The notes: generated by a model not told the origin, from the letters alone. 64,000 nt of DNA from Aestuariispira insulae (GCF_003385955.1 NZ_QRDW01000001.1:477795-541794); one strand, 5' to 3'. Positions 34,793 through 48,811 are shown, counted from the stretch's first letter. Translations and numbers: made by a program.

Positions 34793-35332
34793 TTACGCTT
34801 TGTTGCGTTTCGCGCGTGCTTCCGCTTCGCGGGCAGCACGTTTACCTTCTTTGCGCGGCTTGGGTTCCGGCAGGGTCACAGACCCGCCAGCAGCCTCAAC
34901 CGCTGCGATCGCTGCCTTGGAGGCGCGGGCAACCTGAAACTCAACTTTGGTTTTCAGTTCGCCTTTTGCCAACAGGCTGACACCGTCCAGAACTTTGGAG
35001 ACCAGGCCAGCGGCGATCAGCGCATCAGCGTCAACCGGCTTTTTGGCATCCAATTTCTTGGCGTCGATAGCTTTTTGTACACGACCCAGGTTCACTTCAG
35101 CATAATGCTTCATGAACAGGGCGTTGGTGAAACCGCGCTTGGGCAGGCGGCGATAAAGGGGCATCTGGCCGCCTTCAAAGCCGTTAATGGATACGCCAGA
35201 GCGGGATTTCTGACCCTTAACACCCCGGCCGCCGGTTTTACCCTTGCCGGAGCCGATGCCACGGCCTACGCGGATGCGATCCTTCGTAGCGCCCTGGTTA
35301 TCGGACAGTTGGTTCAGTTTCATAACCGTCAT
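34793..35332 (-). CDS. rplO: 50S ribosomal protein L15
   Basis: 179 residues with [45 protein letters not shown] Gly/Lys-rich start. It is longer than the E. coli protein by a C-terminal Lys/Arg/Ala-rich tail ([20 protein letters not shown]), usual in Alphaproteobacteria. Confidence 0.97.
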   Translation of the reverse strand: MTVMKLNQLSDNQGATKDRIRVGRGIGSGKGKTGGRGVKGQKSRSGVSINGFEGGQMPLYRRLPKRGFTNALFMKHYAEVNLGRVQKAIDAKKLDAKKPVDADALIAAGLVSKVLDGVSLLAKGELKTKVEFQVARASKAAIAAVEAAGGSVTLPEPKPRKEGKRAAREAEARAKRNKA

Positions 35333-35361
35333 TCCTTAATCTAGAGGGTACGGGAAGAGGC

Positions 35362-35547
35362 TTACGCCTCCTCCACACGCACCATATGACGAACTTTGCG
35401 GATCATACCGCGAACGGAAGGGGTATCCTCCAGCTCACGCGTACGGCCCATCTTGTTCAGGCCCAGGCCAACGAGCGTAGCACGCTGGCTCTTTTCACGC
35501 CGGATGGGGCTGCCCGTCTGGGTAACAGTAAGAGTTTTCTTAGCCAT
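35362..35547 (-). CDS. rpmD: 50S ribosomal protein L30
   Basis: 61 residues ([19 protein letters not shown], then [22 protein letters not shown]). Its start lies inside the end of rpsE (8-nt overlap). Confidence 0.97.
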   Translation of the reverse strand: MAKKTLTVTQTGSPIRREKSQRATLVGLGLNKMGRTRELEDTPSVRGMIRKVRHMVRVEEA

Positions 35548-36127
35548 TATCCTGTTCCTTTGCTACTTCAGCAGCGGCGCTGCCGTCGCGGCGGCCAACC
35601 AGGTCAGAGACCTTTTTGCCACGGCGGGAAGCAACCATGCGCGGAGACTGACATTTCTTCAGACCTTCGAACGCAGCGCGGATCATGTTGTACGGATTGG
35701 AAGAGCCGATGGACTTGGACACAATGTCCTGAACGCCCAGGGCTTCAAACACCGCACGGGTCGGACCACCCGCGATGATACCGGTACCAACCGGTGCCGT
35801 ACGCATGTGGACTTTACCAGCGCCGAAGCGGCCAAACATGTCATGGTGCAGGGTACGGCCTTCGCGCAGCGGGATACGGATCATGGTCTTACGAGCCGTT
35901 TCCGTTGCCTTGCGAATTGCCTCAGGTACCTCACGAGCTTTACCAGAGCCGAAGCCTACGCGGCCACGGCCATCACCGACGACGACAATCGCGGCGAAGC
36001 CGAAGCGACGACCACCTTTAACCACTTTTGCAACGCGGTTAATGGCGACCAGCTTTTCAATCAGTTCCGGCTCTTCGTTTTCGCGCTTTGAGTCGCGACG
36101 ACGATTTTCTTTCGGTTCACGTGCCAT
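35540..36127 (-). CDS. rpsE: 30S ribosomal protein S5
   Basis: 195 residues; the double-stranded-RNA binding-like fold is at about 25-95 ([23 protein letters not shown]), followed by [22 protein letters not shown]. It acts in decoding fidelity with S4 and S12. It overlaps rpmD by 8 nt. Confidence 0.98.
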   Translation of the reverse strand: MAREPKENRRRDSKRENEEPELIEKLVAINRVAKVVKGGRRFGFAAIVVVGDGRGRVGFGSGKAREVPEAIRKATETARKTMIRIPLREGRTLHHDMFGRFGAGKVHMRTAPVGTGIIAGGPTRAVFEALGVQDIVSKSIGSSNPYNMIRAAFEGLKKCQSPRMVASRRGKKVSDLVGRRDGSAAAEVAKEQDNG

Positions 36128-36142
36128 AGTTCTTGGCCCCCG

Positions 36143-36505
36143 TTAGATCTGCAAGCCGGCTTCACGCGCGGCATCTGCCAACGCCTTGATGCGGCCGTGA
36201 AATTTGTAGCCACCACGGTCGAAGATAGCGACTTCTACGCCAGCTTTCTTCGCACGTTCCGCGATTGCTTTGCCAACTGCTGCTGCAGCTTCGATATTGC
36301 CACCGTTCTTGATTGCAGAACGAATGTCTTTTTCCAAGGTCGAAGCACTAGCGACGGTTACGCCCTGAACGTCATCGATCAGCTGCACAGAAATCTGGCG
36401 AGCGGAACGGAAAACGGAAAGACGGGGTTTGCCACCACCGTGTTTCTTCAGTTTGTAACGCGAACGCTGGGCCCGACGTTTGAAGAGTTCTTTTGACGTC
36501 AACAT
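36143..36505 (-). CDS. rplR: 50S ribosomal protein L18
   Basis: 120 residues, including [13 protein letters not shown] 5S rRNA binding region ([20 protein letters not shown]) and the ending [24 protein letters not shown]. Confidence 0.98.
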   Translation of the reverse strand: MLTSKELFKRRAQRSRYKLKKHGGGKPRLSVFRSARQISVQLIDDVQGVTVASASTLEKDIRSAIKNGGNIEAAAAVGKAIAERAKKAGVEVAIFDRGGYKFHGRIKALADAAREAGLQI

Positions 36506-36517
36506 AGTCTTCAGCCC

Positions 36518-37060
36518 TTACTTCTTCTTGCCTTCCTTACGGATGATCACCTCATCCAGGTAACGCACGCCTTTGCCTTTGTAAGGCTCTGGCGGACGGT
36601 AACCGCGGATTTCAGAGGCAATCTGCCCAACGCGCTGCTTGCTCGGACCGGATACAGCAATGATGGTCTGACCACGATCACCTTCGATAGCGATTTTGAT
36701 GTCGCTGGGGATCGGGAAATCGATATCATGGCTGAAGCCCAGGGACAGTTTCAGGATGGAACCCTGAACCGCCGCACGGTAACCAACGCCCTTGACTTCC
36801 ATTTTCTTGGTGAAGCCTTCCGACGCACCGATCACAGCATTGTTGATCAGCGCACGGGTAGCACCCCAAGCCTGGCGAGCCTTTTTGATTTTGCTGGTCG
36901 GCGTAACAACGACTTCGTTGTCATTGATGGAAACTTCAACGAAGTCCATCAACGGCACGGTTAGCTCGCCGTTTTTGCCTTTAGCAACGAACGCGCCGTC
37001 GGTGATGGATACATCAACACCGGCAGGCACAGTAACTGGATATTTTCCTACTCGAGACAT
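36518..37060 (-). CDS. rplF: 50S ribosomal protein L6
   Basis: 180 residues; start MSRVGKYPVTVPAGVDV and the C-terminal EIRGYRPPEPYKGKGVRY are diagnostic. It lies at the factor-binding region of the 50S subunit. Confidence 0.98.
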   Translation of the reverse strand: MSRVGKYPVTVPAGVDVSITDGAFVAKGKNGELTVPLMDFVEVSINDNEVVVTPTSKIKKARQAWGATRALINNAVIGASEGFTKKMEVKGVGYRAAVQGSILKLSLGFSHDIDFPIPSDIKIAIEGDRGQTIIAVSGPSKQRVGQIASEIRGYRPPEPYKGKGVRYLDEVIIRKEGKKK

Positions 37061-37070
37061 GATGCACTCC

Positions 37071-37469
37071 TTAGAATACGCGGCAGAGAACTTCTCCGCC
37101 TACATTTTCTTGACGGGCTTCATGGTCAGAAAGCACACCCTTAGGAGTGGACAAGATGGAAATACCCAGACCGTTATAGAAGCGGCCGAGATCTTTGATC
37201 TTGGTGTATACCCGACGTCCCGGCTTGGAGACGCGTGCGATCTCACGGATCACCGGTGTACCTTCGCTATATTTGAGCTCTACATTGAGCTCCTGAATGC
37301 CCGGGCGCAGTTCAGCCCAGGAATAACCACGGATGTAGCCTTCACGTTTCAGAACTTCCAGAACGGACGCGCGCAGTTTGCTCGCCGGAACCGGAACAGA
37401 ATTTTTGCGGGCGCGCTGACCGTTACGAATACGGGTCAGCATATCGCCGAGCGGATCACTCATCGCCAT
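37071..37469 (-). CDS. rpsH: 30S ribosomal protein S8
   Basis: 132 residues; [17 protein letters not shown] and the C-terminal [30 protein letters not shown] identify S8, the usual translational regulator of spc operons. The start at 37469 has AAGGAGGG 8 nt upstream; an ATG two codons later is possible. Confidence 0.98.
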   Translation of the reverse strand: MAMSDPLGDMLTRIRNGQRARKNSVPVPASKLRASVLEVLKREGYIRGYSWAELRPGIQELNVELKYSEGTPVIREIARVSKPGRRVYTKIKDLGRFYNGLGISILSTPKGVLSDHEARQENVGGEVLCRVF

Positions 37470-37483
37470 GACGCATGCCCTCC

Positions 37484-37789
37484 TTACCAGCTAGACTTCA
37501 CGACACCAGGGATCTGACCCTGGGACGCGAGATCGCGCAGTGCGATACGGGAAATTTTGAACTTGCGGTAGAATGCATGCGGACGACCGGTCAGCTCACA
37601 ACGGTTGTGAGCCCGGATCGGGCAAGCGTTCTTCGGCAGTTTGTTCAGTTTCATTGCTGCCTGGAAGCGTTCTTCCGGAGACAGCTCGCGGTTATGAAGG
37701 ACAGCTTTCAACTCAGCACGCTTTGCAGCATGCTTTTTGATCAGCTTTTCGCGCTTCAGGTTCCGCGCAACAGCACTTTTCTTTGCCAT
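37484..37789 (-). CDS. rpsN: 30S ribosomal protein S14
   Basis: 101 residues, the zinc-free long form: the short-form C-x2-C pairs are absent and the centre reads [28 protein letters not shown]. Confidence 0.98.
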   Translation of the reverse strand: MAKKSAVARNLKREKLIKKHAAKRAELKAVLHNRELSPEERFQAAMKLNKLPKNACPIRAHNRCELTGRPHAFYRKFKISRIALRDLASQGQIPGVVKSSW

Positions 37790-37804
37790 CGTTCGGTTCT
37801 CCGA

Positions 37805-38365
37805 TTAGTTGCTAAACGGCATGGAGAAGCCAGCCAGCAGGGCTTTAGCTTCTTCATTGTTGTCGGCAGAAGTACAGATAACGATGTCCAGGCCACGAAC
37901 TTCGTCTACTTGATCGTAGTCAATTTCGGGGAAGACAATCTGTTCTTTCAGGCCCATGGCATAGTTGCCACGGCCATCAAAGCTTTTGCCGTTAACGCCT
38001 CGGAAATCTCGAACGCGCGGCAGCGCGATGGTGATCAGGCGGTCCAGAAACTCATACATGCGTTCGCCGCGCAGCGTGACTTTGGCACCAATGGCCATGC
38101 CGTCACGCAGTTTGAAGCCCGCGATGGACTTCTTCGCTTTGGTCGCAACAGGTTTCTGACCGGTCAGGGCACCGAGTTCTTCAAGTGCGTTGGTCAGTTT
38201 CTTACGGTCGTTAACCGCGCCACCAACACCCATGTTGATGACGATCTTTTCGAGCCGCGGCACCTGCATCGAGTTTTTATACTCGAACTTCTCTACAAGT
38301 TGTTGACGCACTACGGAATCGTAGTGCGCCTTCAGCCGCGGGACGTACTTCTCTGAGTTAGCCAT
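37805..38365 (-). CDS. rplE: 50S ribosomal protein L5
   Basis: 186 residues; [15 protein letters not shown] and the C-terminal [20 protein letters not shown] are L5 landmarks. It binds 5S rRNA and contacts tRNA in the central protuberance. Confidence 0.98.
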   Translation of the reverse strand: MANSEKYVPRLKAHYDSVVRQQLVEKFEYKNSMQVPRLEKIVINMGVGGAVNDRKKLTNALEELGALTGQKPVATKAKKSIAGFKLRDGMAIGAKVTLRGERMYEFLDRLITIALPRVRDFRGVNGKSFDGRGNYAMGLKEQIVFPEIDYDQVDEVRGLDIVICTSADNNEEAKALLAGFSMPFSN

Positions 38366-38388
38366 AGTAGCCGTATCCCTTGGTTACA

Positions 38389-38706
38389 TTAACTATCGAT
38401 GACTTCGCCGGAACGCTTCGCAAAGCGGACCTTCTTGCCATCTTCCAGAACTTTAAAGCCCACTTTTGTGGCTTTGCCGTCTTTCGGATCAACGAGTGCG
38501 ACATTGGAAGCATCAATTGCTGCTTCCTTGGAAACAATGCCGCCAGCGTTGGTCTGTGAAGGACGCGTGTGGCGCTTTACCACATTCACCCCGGAAACTA
38601 CAACTTTATTTTCCGCGGGAATGACAGAAAGTACTTCGCCTTCCTTGCCCTTGTCGCGACCGGCCAGAACTACGACCTTGTCGCCCTTTTTAACCTTAGC
38701 GGCCAT
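38389..38706 (-). CDS. rplX: 50S ribosomal protein L24
   Basis: 105 residues with the KOW motif [21 protein letters not shown]. Its start overlaps the rplN stop by one base. Confidence 0.98.
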   Translation of the reverse strand: MAAKVKKGDKVVVLAGRDKGKEGEVLSVIPAENKVVVSGVNVVKRHTRPSQTNAGGIVSKEAAIDASNVALVDPKDGKATKVGFKVLEDGKKVRFAKRSGEVIDS

Positions 38707-39074
38707 TAGATCACCTCCGGCGCCAAAGAAATGATTTTCATGTAACGTTTCGCACGCAGCTCACGAACAACCGGGCCGAAGATACGGGTGCCGATCGGCT
38801 CACCGTTCTTGTTGATCAGCACGGCAGCATTGCTGTCGAATTTGATGGTGGAACCGTCCGGACGGGCAATCTCTTTTGCCGTACGAACGATCACCGCGCG
38901 ATGCACGTCACCTTTCTTAACACGACCCCGCGGGATCGCTTCCTTAACGGAGACGACAATTACGTCGCCTACGCTAGCGGTACGACGGTGTGAACCGCCG
39001 AGAACCTTGATGCACTGCACCCGGCGCGCGCCGGAGTTGTCAGCTACATCCAGATTGGTCTGCATTTGGATCAT
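38706..39074 (-). CDS. rplN: 50S ribosomal protein L14
   Basis: 122 residues, beginning [20 protein letters not shown], the invariant L14 opening, and ending with the REL-type motif [22 protein letters not shown]. Confidence 0.98.
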   Translation of the reverse strand: MIQMQTNLDVADNSGARRVQCIKVLGGSHRRTASVGDVIVVSVKEAIPRGRVKKGDVHRAVIVRTAKEIARPDGSTIKFDSNAAVLINKNGEPIGTRIFGPVVRELRAKRYMKIISLAPEVI

Positions 39075-39109
39075 CGGTTTAGTCCTTCCTTACTTCTTTA
39101 AGTCCGAAC

Positions 39110-39352
39110 TTACGCCGACGCAGCGTCCGTCAGCACTTCCCAAACTTTACGTTTGGAAAACGGACGGCACTCACGAATGCGAACCACATCGCCTTTTTTA
39201 GAGGCGTTAGCTTCGTCATGCGCCATGTACTTTTTGGACTTACGCACAACTTTCTTAAACACCGGGTGTGTCACGCGGCGTTCCACCAGCACAACGACGG
39301 ATTTGTCGCAGGCGTCGGAAACCACGGTACCCTGAAGAATTCGTTTAGGCAT
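39110..39352 (-). CDS. rpsQ: 30S ribosomal protein S17
   Basis: 80 residues: [21 protein letters not shown] and [18 protein letters not shown] are typical of S17, an early 16S rRNA binder. Confidence 0.98.
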   Translation of the reverse strand: MPKRILQGTVVSDACDKSVVVLVERRVTHPVFKKVVRKSKKYMAHDEANASKKGDVVRIRECRPFSKRKVWEVLTDAASA

Positions 39353-39374
39353 TTCCCTAACTCCAGTTTATGGC

Positions 39375-39572
39375 TTACGCCGTCGCCTTGCGCTCGTTCA
39401 GGAGCGTCTTGATACGTGCAATATCGCGACGCAGCTCCCGAAAACGTGCAGTGTTTTCCAGTTGCCCACTGGCCGCTTGGAAGCGCAGATTGAACTGCTC
39501 TTTCCGCCAGTCAATGAGCTGGTCCTTCAATTCGTCGTCGGACTTCTGACGCAGATCAGCAGTTTTGCTCAT
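39375..39572 (-). CDS. rpmC: 50S ribosomal protein L29
   Basis: 65 residues from the ATG at 39572 ([19 protein letters not shown]). A longer frame to 39614 exists, but its first 14 residues overlap the rplP end and do not look like L29. Located at the tunnel exit. Confidence 0.96.
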   Translation of the reverse strand: MSKTADLRQKSDDELKDQLIDWRKEQFNLRFQAASGQLENTARFRELRRDIARIKTLLNERKATA

Positions 39573-39577
39573 CGGTC

Positions 39578-39997
39578 TTATCCTTCTCCACCAATACGGG
39601 ACACTACCTTGCACTTGATCGGCAATTTGGCAGCGGCCAATTCGAACGCGCGGCGAGCGATATCACCCGGAACGCCGTCCATTTCAAACATGATGCGACC
39701 GGGCTTGATACGGGCTGCCCAGAATTCCGGGGAACCTTTACCTTTACCCATACGCACTTCAGCAGGCTTCTTGGAAACAGGCACATCCGGGAATACGCGG
39801 ATCCATACCTTACCTTGACGCTTTACGTGACGAGTCATCGCACGACGGGCTGCCTCGATCTGGCGGGCAGTAATACGCCCCGGTTCCAGAGCTTTCAAGC
39901 CATAACCGCCGAAGTTCAGAGTAAAACCGCCTTTGGCGTCGCCGTGGATACGGCCTTTGTGCGCCTTGCGGAATTTTGTTCTTTTCGGGCTAAGCAT
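39578..39997 (-). CDS. rplP: 50S ribosomal protein L16
   Basis: 139 residues; [19 protein letters not shown] and [14 protein letters not shown] identify L16, which helps position A-site tRNA. It ends 5 bp before the rpmC start. Confidence 0.98.
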   Translation of the reverse strand: MLSPKRTKFRKAHKGRIHGDAKGGFTLNFGGYGLKALEPGRITARQIEAARRAMTRHVKRQGKVWIRVFPDVPVSKKPAEVRMGKGKGSPEFWAARIKPGRIMFEMDGVPGDIARRAFELAAAKLPIKCKVVSRIGGEG

Positions 39998-40038
39998 TTT
40001 CCTAGGCCTCTCTTATTCCCTCCAGGATCAGAACCGCG

Positions 40039-40710
40039 TTAGCGGTTCTTTTCCTGAAGACGCTTGTCCTGGGCCATCGGGTCATGTTCCATGACCTCGC
40101 CCTTGAAGATCCAAACCTTGATACCGCATACGCCGTAGGTGGTGTGACCTTCAGCGGTTGCATAATCAATGTCGGCGCGAAGGGTGTGAAGCGGCACGCG
40201 ACCTTCACGGTACCATTCGGTCCGTGCGATCTCGGCACCACCCAAACGGCCGGCACAGTTGATGCGGATGCCTTCGGCACCCATGCGGATGGCGCTCTGA
40301 ACCGCACGCTTCATAGCGCGACGGAAAGCGACACGACGCTCCAGCTGCTGAGCGATATTCTCGGCAACCAGTTTGGCGTCCAGTTCCGGCTTGCGGATCT
40401 CGACGATGTTCAACGCAACGTCCTTACCGATGCGATCCTGCAGTTCACGGCGCAGCTTTTCGATATCTGCCCCCTTCTTGCCGATCACAACACCCGGACG
40501 TGCAGTGTGAATGGTCACACGGGCACGGCCAGCGGTGCGCTCGATAATGATCCGGGAAACACCAGCCTGCTTCAGGCGGCCTTCCAGGTACTTGCGCAGT
40601 TTCAGGTCTTCATGCAGCTGATCTGCATAATTGCGACCGGCATACCAGCGGGAGTCCCAGGTCCGGTTGATCCCGACACGAAGGCCGACAGGATTTACTT
40701 TCTGACCCAT
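40039..40710 (-). CDS. rpsC: 30S ribosomal protein S3
   Basis: 223 residues with [20 protein letters not shown] and the KH-domain stretch [17 protein letters not shown]. It forms part of the mRNA entry channel. Start overlaps the rplV stop by one base. Confidence 0.98.
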   Translation of the reverse strand: MGQKVNPVGLRVGINRTWDSRWYAGRNYADQLHEDLKLRKYLEGRLKQAGVSRIIIERTAGRARVTIHTARPGVVIGKKGADIEKLRRELQDRIGKDVALNIVEIRKPELDAKLVAENIAQQLERRVAFRRAMKRAVQSAIRMGAEGIRINCAGRLGGAEIARTEWYREGRVPLHTLRADIDYATAEGHTTYGVCGIKVWIFKGEVMEHDPMAQDKRLQEKNR

Positions 40711-41090
40711 TATTCAGACTCCTCACGTTCGGACACGACAATGGTCAAGTTGGAAAACGGCTTCATGATCTTCGACGCACGACCACGGGCACGGGCCCGG
40801 AAACGCTTCATGGTGAAAGCCTTACCAACGTAAGCTTCTTTCACATAGAGCTGGTCAACGTCGAGCTGATGGTTGTTTTCCGCGTTGGCGATTGCCGCCT
40901 GCAGAACTTTCTTCACGTCGCCGGAGATCCGGCGCTTGGAGAAAGTAAGATCTGCCAGCGCTTTGTCAACGTTTTTGCCGCGGATCATGGCGGCTACCAG
41001 GTTCAGCTTCTGCGGGCTGACACGAATGGCTTTCTGGAAAGCGCGTACTTCGTTGTCAGCGAGGCTGCGTTCACGTGCTTGTTTACCCAT
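40710..41090 (-). CDS. rplV: 50S ribosomal protein L22
   Basis: 126 residues; [17 protein letters not shown], and the tunnel-lining hairpin region [19 protein letters not shown] near the end. Confidence 0.98.
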   Translation of the reverse strand: MGKQARERSLADNEVRAFQKAIRVSPQKLNLVAAMIRGKNVDKALADLTFSKRRISGDVKKVLQAAIANAENNHQLDVDQLYVKEAYVGKAFTMKRFRARARGRASKIMKPFSNLTIVVSEREESE

Positions 41091-41095
41091 GACGC

Positions 41096-41374
41096 TTATT
41101 TCCTCTTCGCTTTTTTATCCGCGGCATGACCGTAATAGGTACGGGTGGGCGCGAATTCACCAAACTTATGACCAATCATATGTTCGGTAACGAGAACCGG
41201 AATGAACTTGCGACCGTTATGGACGCCGAAGGTCAAACCGACGAATTGCGGTAGAATGGTGGAACGGCGAGACCAAGTTTTGATGATCTCTTTCCGACCG
41301 GAGTTCGCTGCCGTATCCGCTTTTTTGAGCAGATAGTGATCGACAAACGGACCTTTCCATACTGAACGAGCCAT
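41096..41374 (-). CDS. rpsS: 30S ribosomal protein S19
   Basis: 92 residues: [20 protein letters not shown] and [23 protein letters not shown] segment identify S19 of the 30S head. Confidence 0.98.
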   Translation of the reverse strand: MARSVWKGPFVDHYLLKKADTAANSGRKEIIKTWSRRSTILPQFVGLTFGVHNGRKFIPVLVTEHMIGHKFGEFAPTRTYYGHAADKKAKRK

Positions 41375-41386
41375 TTATCGACTCCC

Positions 41387-42217
41387 TTACTTCTTAGCGT
41401 GACGGCGACGGATGATGTATTTATCCGTTGCCTTGTTGCTGCGTGTACGTTTGCCTTTGGTCGGCACACCCCAGGGGGTAACCGGATGACGGCCACCAGA
41501 GGTACGACCTTCACCACCACCATGCGGATGGTCAACCGGGTTCATGGCAACACCACGAACTTCCGGCTTCTTACCAAGCCAACGGTTACGACCGGCCTTA
41601 CCCAGCTTGATGTTCTGCTGGTCAGGGTTGGAAACAGCGCCAACCGTTGCCATGCACTCACCGCGCACAACGCGCAGCTCGCCAGACATCAGTTTCAGCT
41701 GAGCATAACCCTGGTCACGACCAACCAGTTGCACATAACAACCGGCGGAACGTGCGATCTGGCCGCCTTTACCCGGCTTCAATTCCACATTGTGGATAAT
41801 GGTACCGATCGGCATTTTGGACAGCGGCATGGCGTTGCCCGGCTTCACGTCGACCTTTTCACCGGCGATGACTTTGTCACCGGCTTTCAGACGCTGCGGA
41901 GCCAGAATGTAGGCCTGCTCACCGTCGTCATACTTCAGCAGTGCGATGAAAGCGGTCCGGTTGGGATCGTATTCGATCCGTTCAACAGTCGCCGCAACAT
42001 CAAACTTGGTACGCTTGAAGTCGATAATACGGTATTTCCGTTTGTGACCGCCACCCTGGCGACGCATGGTGATGCGTCCGGTGTTGTTACGGCCACCCTT
42101 TTTCGTCAGACCATCGGTCAGCGCCTTAACAGGGCCGCCTTTATGCAGGTCAGACCGATCTACCAGTACCAGACCACGGGTACCGGGAGTATTCGGCTTA
42201 TACTTTTTCAAAGCCAT
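41387..42217 (-). CDS. rplB: 50S ribosomal protein L2
   Basis: 276 residues; conserved [19 protein letters not shown] and the functionally important C-terminal [19 protein letters not shown] with its His, near the peptidyl transferase centre. Confidence 0.98.
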   Translation of the reverse strand: MALKKYKPNTPGTRGLVLVDRSDLHKGGPVKALTDGLTKKGGRNNTGRITMRRQGGGHKRKYRIIDFKRTKFDVAATVERIEYDPNRTAFIALLKYDDGEQAYILAPQRLKAGDKVIAGEKVDVKPGNAMPLSKMPIGTIIHNVELKPGKGGQIARSAGCYVQLVGRDQGYAQLKLMSGELRVVRGECMATVGAVSNPDQQNIKLGKAGRNRWLGKKPEVRGVAMNPVDHPHGGGEGRTSGGRHPVTPWGVPTKGKRTRSNKATDKYIIRRRHAKK

Positions 42218-42220
42218 GGC

Positions 42221-42544
42221 TTACAATCCCGTCGTTACGTCGATGGACTGGCCCTCAGCCAGGCGAACAACGGCTTTCTTGTAGCCGCTGCGCTGACCCA
42301 GACGGCCGCGGAAGCGTTTAACCTTGCCCTTGGTGTTCAAGGTGTTCACACCTTCAACCTTCACGTCGAACAGACCTTCAACGGCAGCCTTGATTTCCGG
42401 CTTGGTTGCGTCTGCAGCGACTTTAAAGGTCACTTGGTTGTGCTCGCTGCCCATGGTCGCTTTCTCGGTAATAACCGGCGCCAGGATAACCTGGTACTTG
42501 CGTTCGTTGGACAACGGCTTTTTGTTCAGGAATTTCCAGCTCAT
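42221..42544 (-). CDS. rplW: 50S ribosomal protein L23
   Basis: 107 residues ([39 protein letters not shown]). It is the docking site for SRP and trigger factor at the tunnel exit. It overlaps rplD by 4 nt (ATGA). Confidence 0.97.
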   Translation of the reverse strand: MSWKFLNKKPLSNERKYQVILAPVITEKATMGSEHNQVTFKVAADATKPEIKAAVEGLFDVKVEGVNTLNTKGKVKRFRGRLGQRSGYKKAVVRLAEGQSIDVTTGL

Positions 42545-43161
42545 TTCAGGCGAGCCTCCAGATTTTCCACAGCGGCTTTGGTCAGGACCAAAGTATCGCG
42601 GCGCATAATGTCATAAACATTGGCACCCTGGGACGGGAGAACATCAATGTTCTTCACGTTCCGTGCTGCCAGCGCGAAATTGCCATCCAACTCAGCGCCA
42701 GATACGATCAAGGCGTTGGTCAAACCCAGTGCGGAAAGCTTGGTAGCCATCTCACTGGTTTTGGGGGATTTGGCTGTCGCATCATCAATGATGATCAGCT
42801 TGCCATCAGCCTGCTTGGCGGAAAGTGCTACTTTCAGCGCAAGCTTGCGGACTTTTTTCGGCAACTGATGACCATGATCGCGGACCACCGGACCAAATGC
42901 ACGTCCACCACCACGGAACTGCGCTACTTTTGCAGTGCTGTGACGGGCACGACCGGTGCCCTTCTGGCGGAACATTTTGGCGCCCGTGGCGTTGATTTCG
43001 CTACGGTTTTTAACCTTATGGGTGCCGGCACGACGTTTGGCGAGCTGATAGTTCACCATACGCGCAAGGAGATCCTTGCGGACCGGAGCACCGAAGACCT
43101 CATCGGCGAGTTCAATATCGCCAGCGGCCTTGTTTTCAAGCGTGATAACCTTCGCTTTCAT
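42541..43161 (-). CDS. rplD: 50S ribosomal protein L4
   Basis: 206 residues; [20 protein letters not shown] and [13 protein letters not shown] are the tunnel-loop landmarks. In many bacteria L4 represses the S10 operon; whether it does so here is not visible. Confidence 0.98.
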   Translation of the reverse strand: MKAKVITLENKAAGDIELADEVFGAPVRKDLLARMVNYQLAKRRAGTHKVKNRSEINATGAKMFRQKGTGRARHSTAKVAQFRGGGRAFGPVVRDHGHQLPKKVRKLALKVALSAKQADGKLIIIDDATAKSPKTSEMATKLSALGLTNALIVSGAELDGNFALAARNVKNIDVLPSQGANVYDIMRRDTLVLTKAAVENLEARLK

Positions 43162-43176
43162 CGGTCAGAGCCCTTC

Positions 43177-43926
43177 TTAACTTTCGGCGTTTTCTGAAGC
43201 GGCTTCCGCTTCAGCAGACGCATCGGATTCAACCGGAGCGGCTTCAGCTGCTGCTTTGCGAATGGCAGCCGGAAGCGGAGCTTCGGCCGGCATTGCTTTT
43301 TTCACAGCATCGGAAACCAGTACCCAGCCGTCTTTGGAACCCGGAACCGCACCCTTAACGAGGATGAGGCCGCGATCTGCATCGGTGGAAACAACTTCCA
43401 GATTTTGTACAGTCACACGGTGGTCACCCATGTGACCGGCCATTTTCTTACCTTTGAAGACACGACCCGGATCCTGGCACTGGCCAGTGGAACCGTGACT
43501 ACGGTGAGAGATGGATACACCGTGAGAAGCACGAAGGCCACCAAAGTTATGACGCTTCATGGCACCGGCAAAACCCTTACCGATGGAGGTGCCGACAACA
43601 TCAACCAGCTGGCCATTCAGGAAATGATCAGCGGTGATTTCGTCACCAACATTCAGCAGGTTTTCCGCGGCAACGCGGAATTCTACCAGTTTCCGCTTCG
43701 GCTCAACATTGGCCTTGGCGAAATGCCCGCGCATGGGCTTGGTGGTGTGCTTCACTTTGCGTTTGCCTGCACCCAGCTGTACAGCGCTGTAGCCATTGGA
43801 CTCATTGGTCCGGGTAGCAACAACCTGACATTCGTCCAGCTGCAGAACGGTCACCGGTACGTTTACGCCTTCGTCCGTCCAGACTCGGCTCATACCGACT
43901 TTCTTAGCAATCACTCCAGTTCTCAT
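43177..43926 (-). CDS. rplC: 50S ribosomal protein L3
   Basis: 249 residues; [20 protein letters not shown], and the central [20 protein letters not shown] loop reaching the peptidyl transferase centre. It has a C-terminal acidic Ala/Glu-rich extension (from about 225) not present in E. coli. Confidence 0.98.
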   Translation of the reverse strand: MRTGVIAKKVGMSRVWTDEGVNVPVTVLQLDECQVVATRTNESNGYSAVQLGAGKRKVKHTTKPMRGHFAKANVEPKRKLVEFRVAAENLLNVGDEITADHFLNGQLVDVVGTSIGKGFAGAMKRHNFGGLRASHGVSISHRSHGSTGQCQDPGRVFKGKKMAGHMGDHRVTVQNLEVVSTDADRGLILVKGAVPGSKDGWVLVSDAVKKAMPAEAPLPAAIRKAAAEAAPVESDASAEAEAASENAES

Positions 43927-43938
43927 CGGAATGACTCC

Positions 43939-44247
43939 TTAAAGCTTGATTTCGACGTCAACGCCAGCAGCGAGGTCGAGCTTCATCAGCGCGTCCACGG
44001 TCTGCGGGGTCGGGTCAACAATGTCCAGAACGCGCTTGTGCGTACGAACTTCAAACTGTTCACGGCTTTTCTTATCGATATGCGGAGACCGCAGAACCGT
44101 GAATTTCTCGATCCGGGTCGGAAGCGGGATCGGGCCCCGTACTTCCGCGCCGGTGCGCTTCGCCGTATTGACGATCTCCAGGGTGGACTGATCCAGTACC
44201 CGATGATCGAACGCCTTCAGGCGAATGCGAATGTTTTGGCTATCCAT
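43939..44247 (-). CDS. rpsJ: 30S ribosomal protein S10
   Basis: 102 residues; [20 protein letters not shown], ending DVEIKL. It also serves as the NusE antitermination partner of NusB/NusG. It is the first gene of the S10 cluster, with a GGAGG ribosome binding site. Confidence 0.98.
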   Translation of the reverse strand: MDSQNIRIRLKAFDHRVLDQSTLEIVNTAKRTGAEVRGPIPLPTRIEKFTVLRSPHIDKKSREQFEVRTHKRVLDIVDPTPQTVDALMKLDLAAGVDVEIKL

Positions 44248-44260
44248 GCCAACCTCCGGA

Positions 44261-44287
44261 AAATGGGGACCGGGATCACCGGTCCCC
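44261..44287 (-). terminator. Hairpin with short U-run between tuf and rpsJ
   Basis: On the transcribed strand GGGGACCGG, loop TGATC and CCGGTCCCC are followed by ATTTT, just upstream of the rpsJ ribosome binding site. The weak U-run suggests partial termination or attenuation, setting different levels for tuf and the S10 genes. Confidence 0.65.
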
Positions 44288-44305
44288 GTTTAATCCACTA
44301 CTAAC

Positions 44306-45496
44306 TTAAGCGCTGATGCTGGCAACAACGCCAGCGCCAACAGTGCGGCCACCTTCGCGGATTGCGAAACGCAGACCTGCGTCCATGGCGATCGGAGCGA
44401 TCAGCTCAACGTCCATGGTGATGTTGTCACCCGGCATAACCATCTCGGTGCCTTCCGGCAGAACGACGGAACCGGTAACGTCCGTGGTACGGAAATAGAA
44501 CTGCGGACGATAGTTCGAGAAGAACGGGGTGTGACGACCACCTTCTTCTTTGGTCAGGATGTAGCACTCGCACTTGAACTTGGTGTGCGGGGTGATAGAA
44601 CCCGGCTTGGCCAGAACCTGACCACGCTCTACATCTTCACGGCCAACGCCACGCAGCAGCGCGCCGATGTTGTCGCCAGCTTCACCGCTATCCAGCAGCT
44701 TACGGAACATTTCAACTCCGATGCAGGTGGTTTTCTGGGTGTCACGGATACCAACGATTTCGATCTCGTCGCCTACGTTCACCTTACCGGTTTCAACACG
44801 ACCGGTAACAACGGTACCACGACCGGAGATGGAGAACACGTCCTCGATCGGCATCAGGAAGTCCTGGTCAACCGGACGGTCCGGCTGCGGGATGTATTCG
44901 TCAACGGCTTTCATCAGCTCGAGGATCTTCTCTTTACCGATGTTGTCGTCGCGACCTTCCAGAGCCGCCAGGGCGGAACCGGCGATGATCGGAATATCGT
45001 CACCCGGGAAGTCGTAGGAGCTCAGCAGCTCACGAACTTCCATTTCAACCAGCTCCAGCAGCTCTTCATCGTCAACCTGGTCAACTTTGTTCAGGAAGAC
45101 AACCAGGGCCGGAACGCCAACCTGGCGCGCCAGAAGGATGTGCTCGCGGGTCTGCGGCATCGGGCCGTCAGCAGCGTTAACAACCAGGATCGCACCATCC
45201 ATCTGAGCCGCACCGGTGATCATGTTTTTCACATAGTCAGCATGGCCCGGGCAGTCGACGTGCGCATAGTGGCGACCTTCGGTCTCATATTCAACGTGGG
45301 CGGTGTTAATGGTGATACCGCGCTCACGCTCTTCCGGTGCTTTGTCGATGTCGGCGAAATCGGTAGCGGCACCGCCACCTGCTTCTGCCAGAACTTTGGT
45401 GATTGCAGCGGTCAGCGTGGTTTTACCATGGTCAACGTGACCAACGGTGCCGACGTTACAATGCGGTTTTGTACGCTCAAACTTTTCTTTAGCCAT
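44306..45496 (-). CDS. tuf: Elongation factor Tu (copy 1)
   Basis: 396 residues. GTPase motifs: G1 GHVDHGKT, switch 1 [13 protein letters not shown]3 DCPGHADY, G4 NKVDQVDD, G5 SALAALEG. It carries aminoacyl-tRNA to the ribosome. It differs from copy 2 at residues 259 (Ile, codon ATC), 264 (Phe) and 266 (Lys); Ile259 departs from the usual Thr. It lies 32 bp downstream of fusA. Confidence 0.98.
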   Translation of the reverse strand: MAKEKFERTKPHCNVGTVGHVDHGKTTLTAAITKVLAEAGGGAATDFADIDKAPEERERGITINTAHVEYETEGRHYAHVDCPGHADYVKNMITGAAQMDGAILVVNAADGPMPQTREHILLARQVGVPALVVFLNKVDQVDDEELLELVEMEVRELLSSYDFPGDDIPIIAGSALAALEGRDDNIGKEKILELMKAVDEYIPQPDRPVDQDFLMPIEDVFSISGRGTVVTGRVETGKVNVGDEIEIVGIRDTQKTTCIGVEMFRKLLDSGEAGDNIGALLRGVGREDVERGQVLAKPGSITPHTKFKCECYILTKEEGGRHTPFFSNYRPQFYFRTTDVTGSVVLPEGTEMVMPGDNITMDVELIAPIAMDAGLRFAIREGGRTVGAGVVASISA

Positions 45497-45528
45497 TTTT
45501 CAAACTCCACTGAGTATCTTTGTCTGCC

Positions 45529-47604
<2,076 letters not shown>

Positions 47605-47616
47605 GATCTGTTCCTC

Positions 47617-48090
<474 letters not shown>

Positions 48091-48099
48091 TTATATCCC

Positions 48100-48471
48100 T
48101 TACTTCGGACGCTTGGCGCCGTACTTGGAGCGACGCTGACGACGATCTTTCACGCCCTGCGTATCCAAGGTACCGCGGATGGTGTGGTAACGGACACCCG
48201 GCAAATCTTTCACACGGCCGCCACGGATCAGGACAACACTATGTTCCTGCAGGTTATGGCCTTCACCAGGAATGTAGCTGGTTACTTCGAAACCGTTGGT
48301 CAGACGCACACGGCAAACCTTACGAAGAGCGGAGTTCGGCTTCTTCGGGGTCGTGGTGTACACACGAGTGCAAACACCGCGCTTCTGAGGGCAGGCTTCC
48401 AGAGCCGGCACCTTGTCGCGCTTCGGTTTGTCTTTCCGCGCCTTGCGGATAAGCTGGTTAATCGTAGGCAT
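48100..48471 (-). CDS. rpsL: 30S ribosomal protein S12
   Basis: 123 residues: [35 protein letters not shown] and [18 protein letters not shown]. The lysines linked to streptomycin resistance when mutated (in PKKPNSA and VKDLPG) are unchanged. It is the first gene of the str operon. Confidence 0.98.
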   Translation of the reverse strand: MPTINQLIRKARKDKPKRDKVPALEACPQKRGVCTRVYTTTPKKPNSALRKVCRVRLTNGFEVTSYIPGEGHNLQEHSVVLIRGGRVKDLPGVRYHTIRGTLDTQGVKDRRQRRSKYGAKRPK

Positions 48472-48776
48472 TCTTCTTCCTATCGCGACCCGGACCTACA
48501 TTTGATGCCCGGACCTTTGTTGTGCATCCCATCCCATACAGGATGCAAGTGACCCCGACAGCAAAGCCGTCTGGCTTAGCTAACGGGGTTTTAAATTCCG
48601 ACAGGCCGCCGAATTCAGCAGCCATTTTTCAAATAACTCTTAAGTTTCGCCGCAAACTGCGTTTAAGCACTTTCCGCTTTCTGGAGGACCAGCACCTAAG
48701 GTGCGATCGTCAGGCAAAGCGTCCGGTCAGGCGAGCCGTTCCAGATTGGGCTTACAGTCCAGTTCCTTTAAGAGGC
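48472..48776 (-). ncRNA. Long structured leader of the str operon
   Basis: About 305 nt between the predicted transcription start and rpsL. A near-perfect stem-loop spans 48552-48589 (ACCCCG, AGC, AAGCC paired with GGCTT, GCT, CGGGGT, broken by small symmetrical internal loops). Others are TGCATCC/GGATGCA at 48523-48547 and GCACCT/AGGTGC at 48692-48704. The 9-mer CCCGGACCT occurs twice near 48489 and 48509. Together this suggests a regulatory leader; I do not recognise a known class. Confidence 0.55.
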
Positions 48777-48782
48777 GGGCGG

Positions 48783-48811
48783 ATACTATGCAGAGAGGCG
48801 ATCCGGGTCAA
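48783..48811 (-). promoter_or_regulatory. Promoter of the str operon
   Basis: -35 TTGACC (48806-48811), 17-nt spacer, -10 TAGTAT (48783-48788). Five of six positions match consensus in each box. The remaining sequence up to 49079 holds no gene and should contain the EamA promoter on the other strand. Confidence 0.85.
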
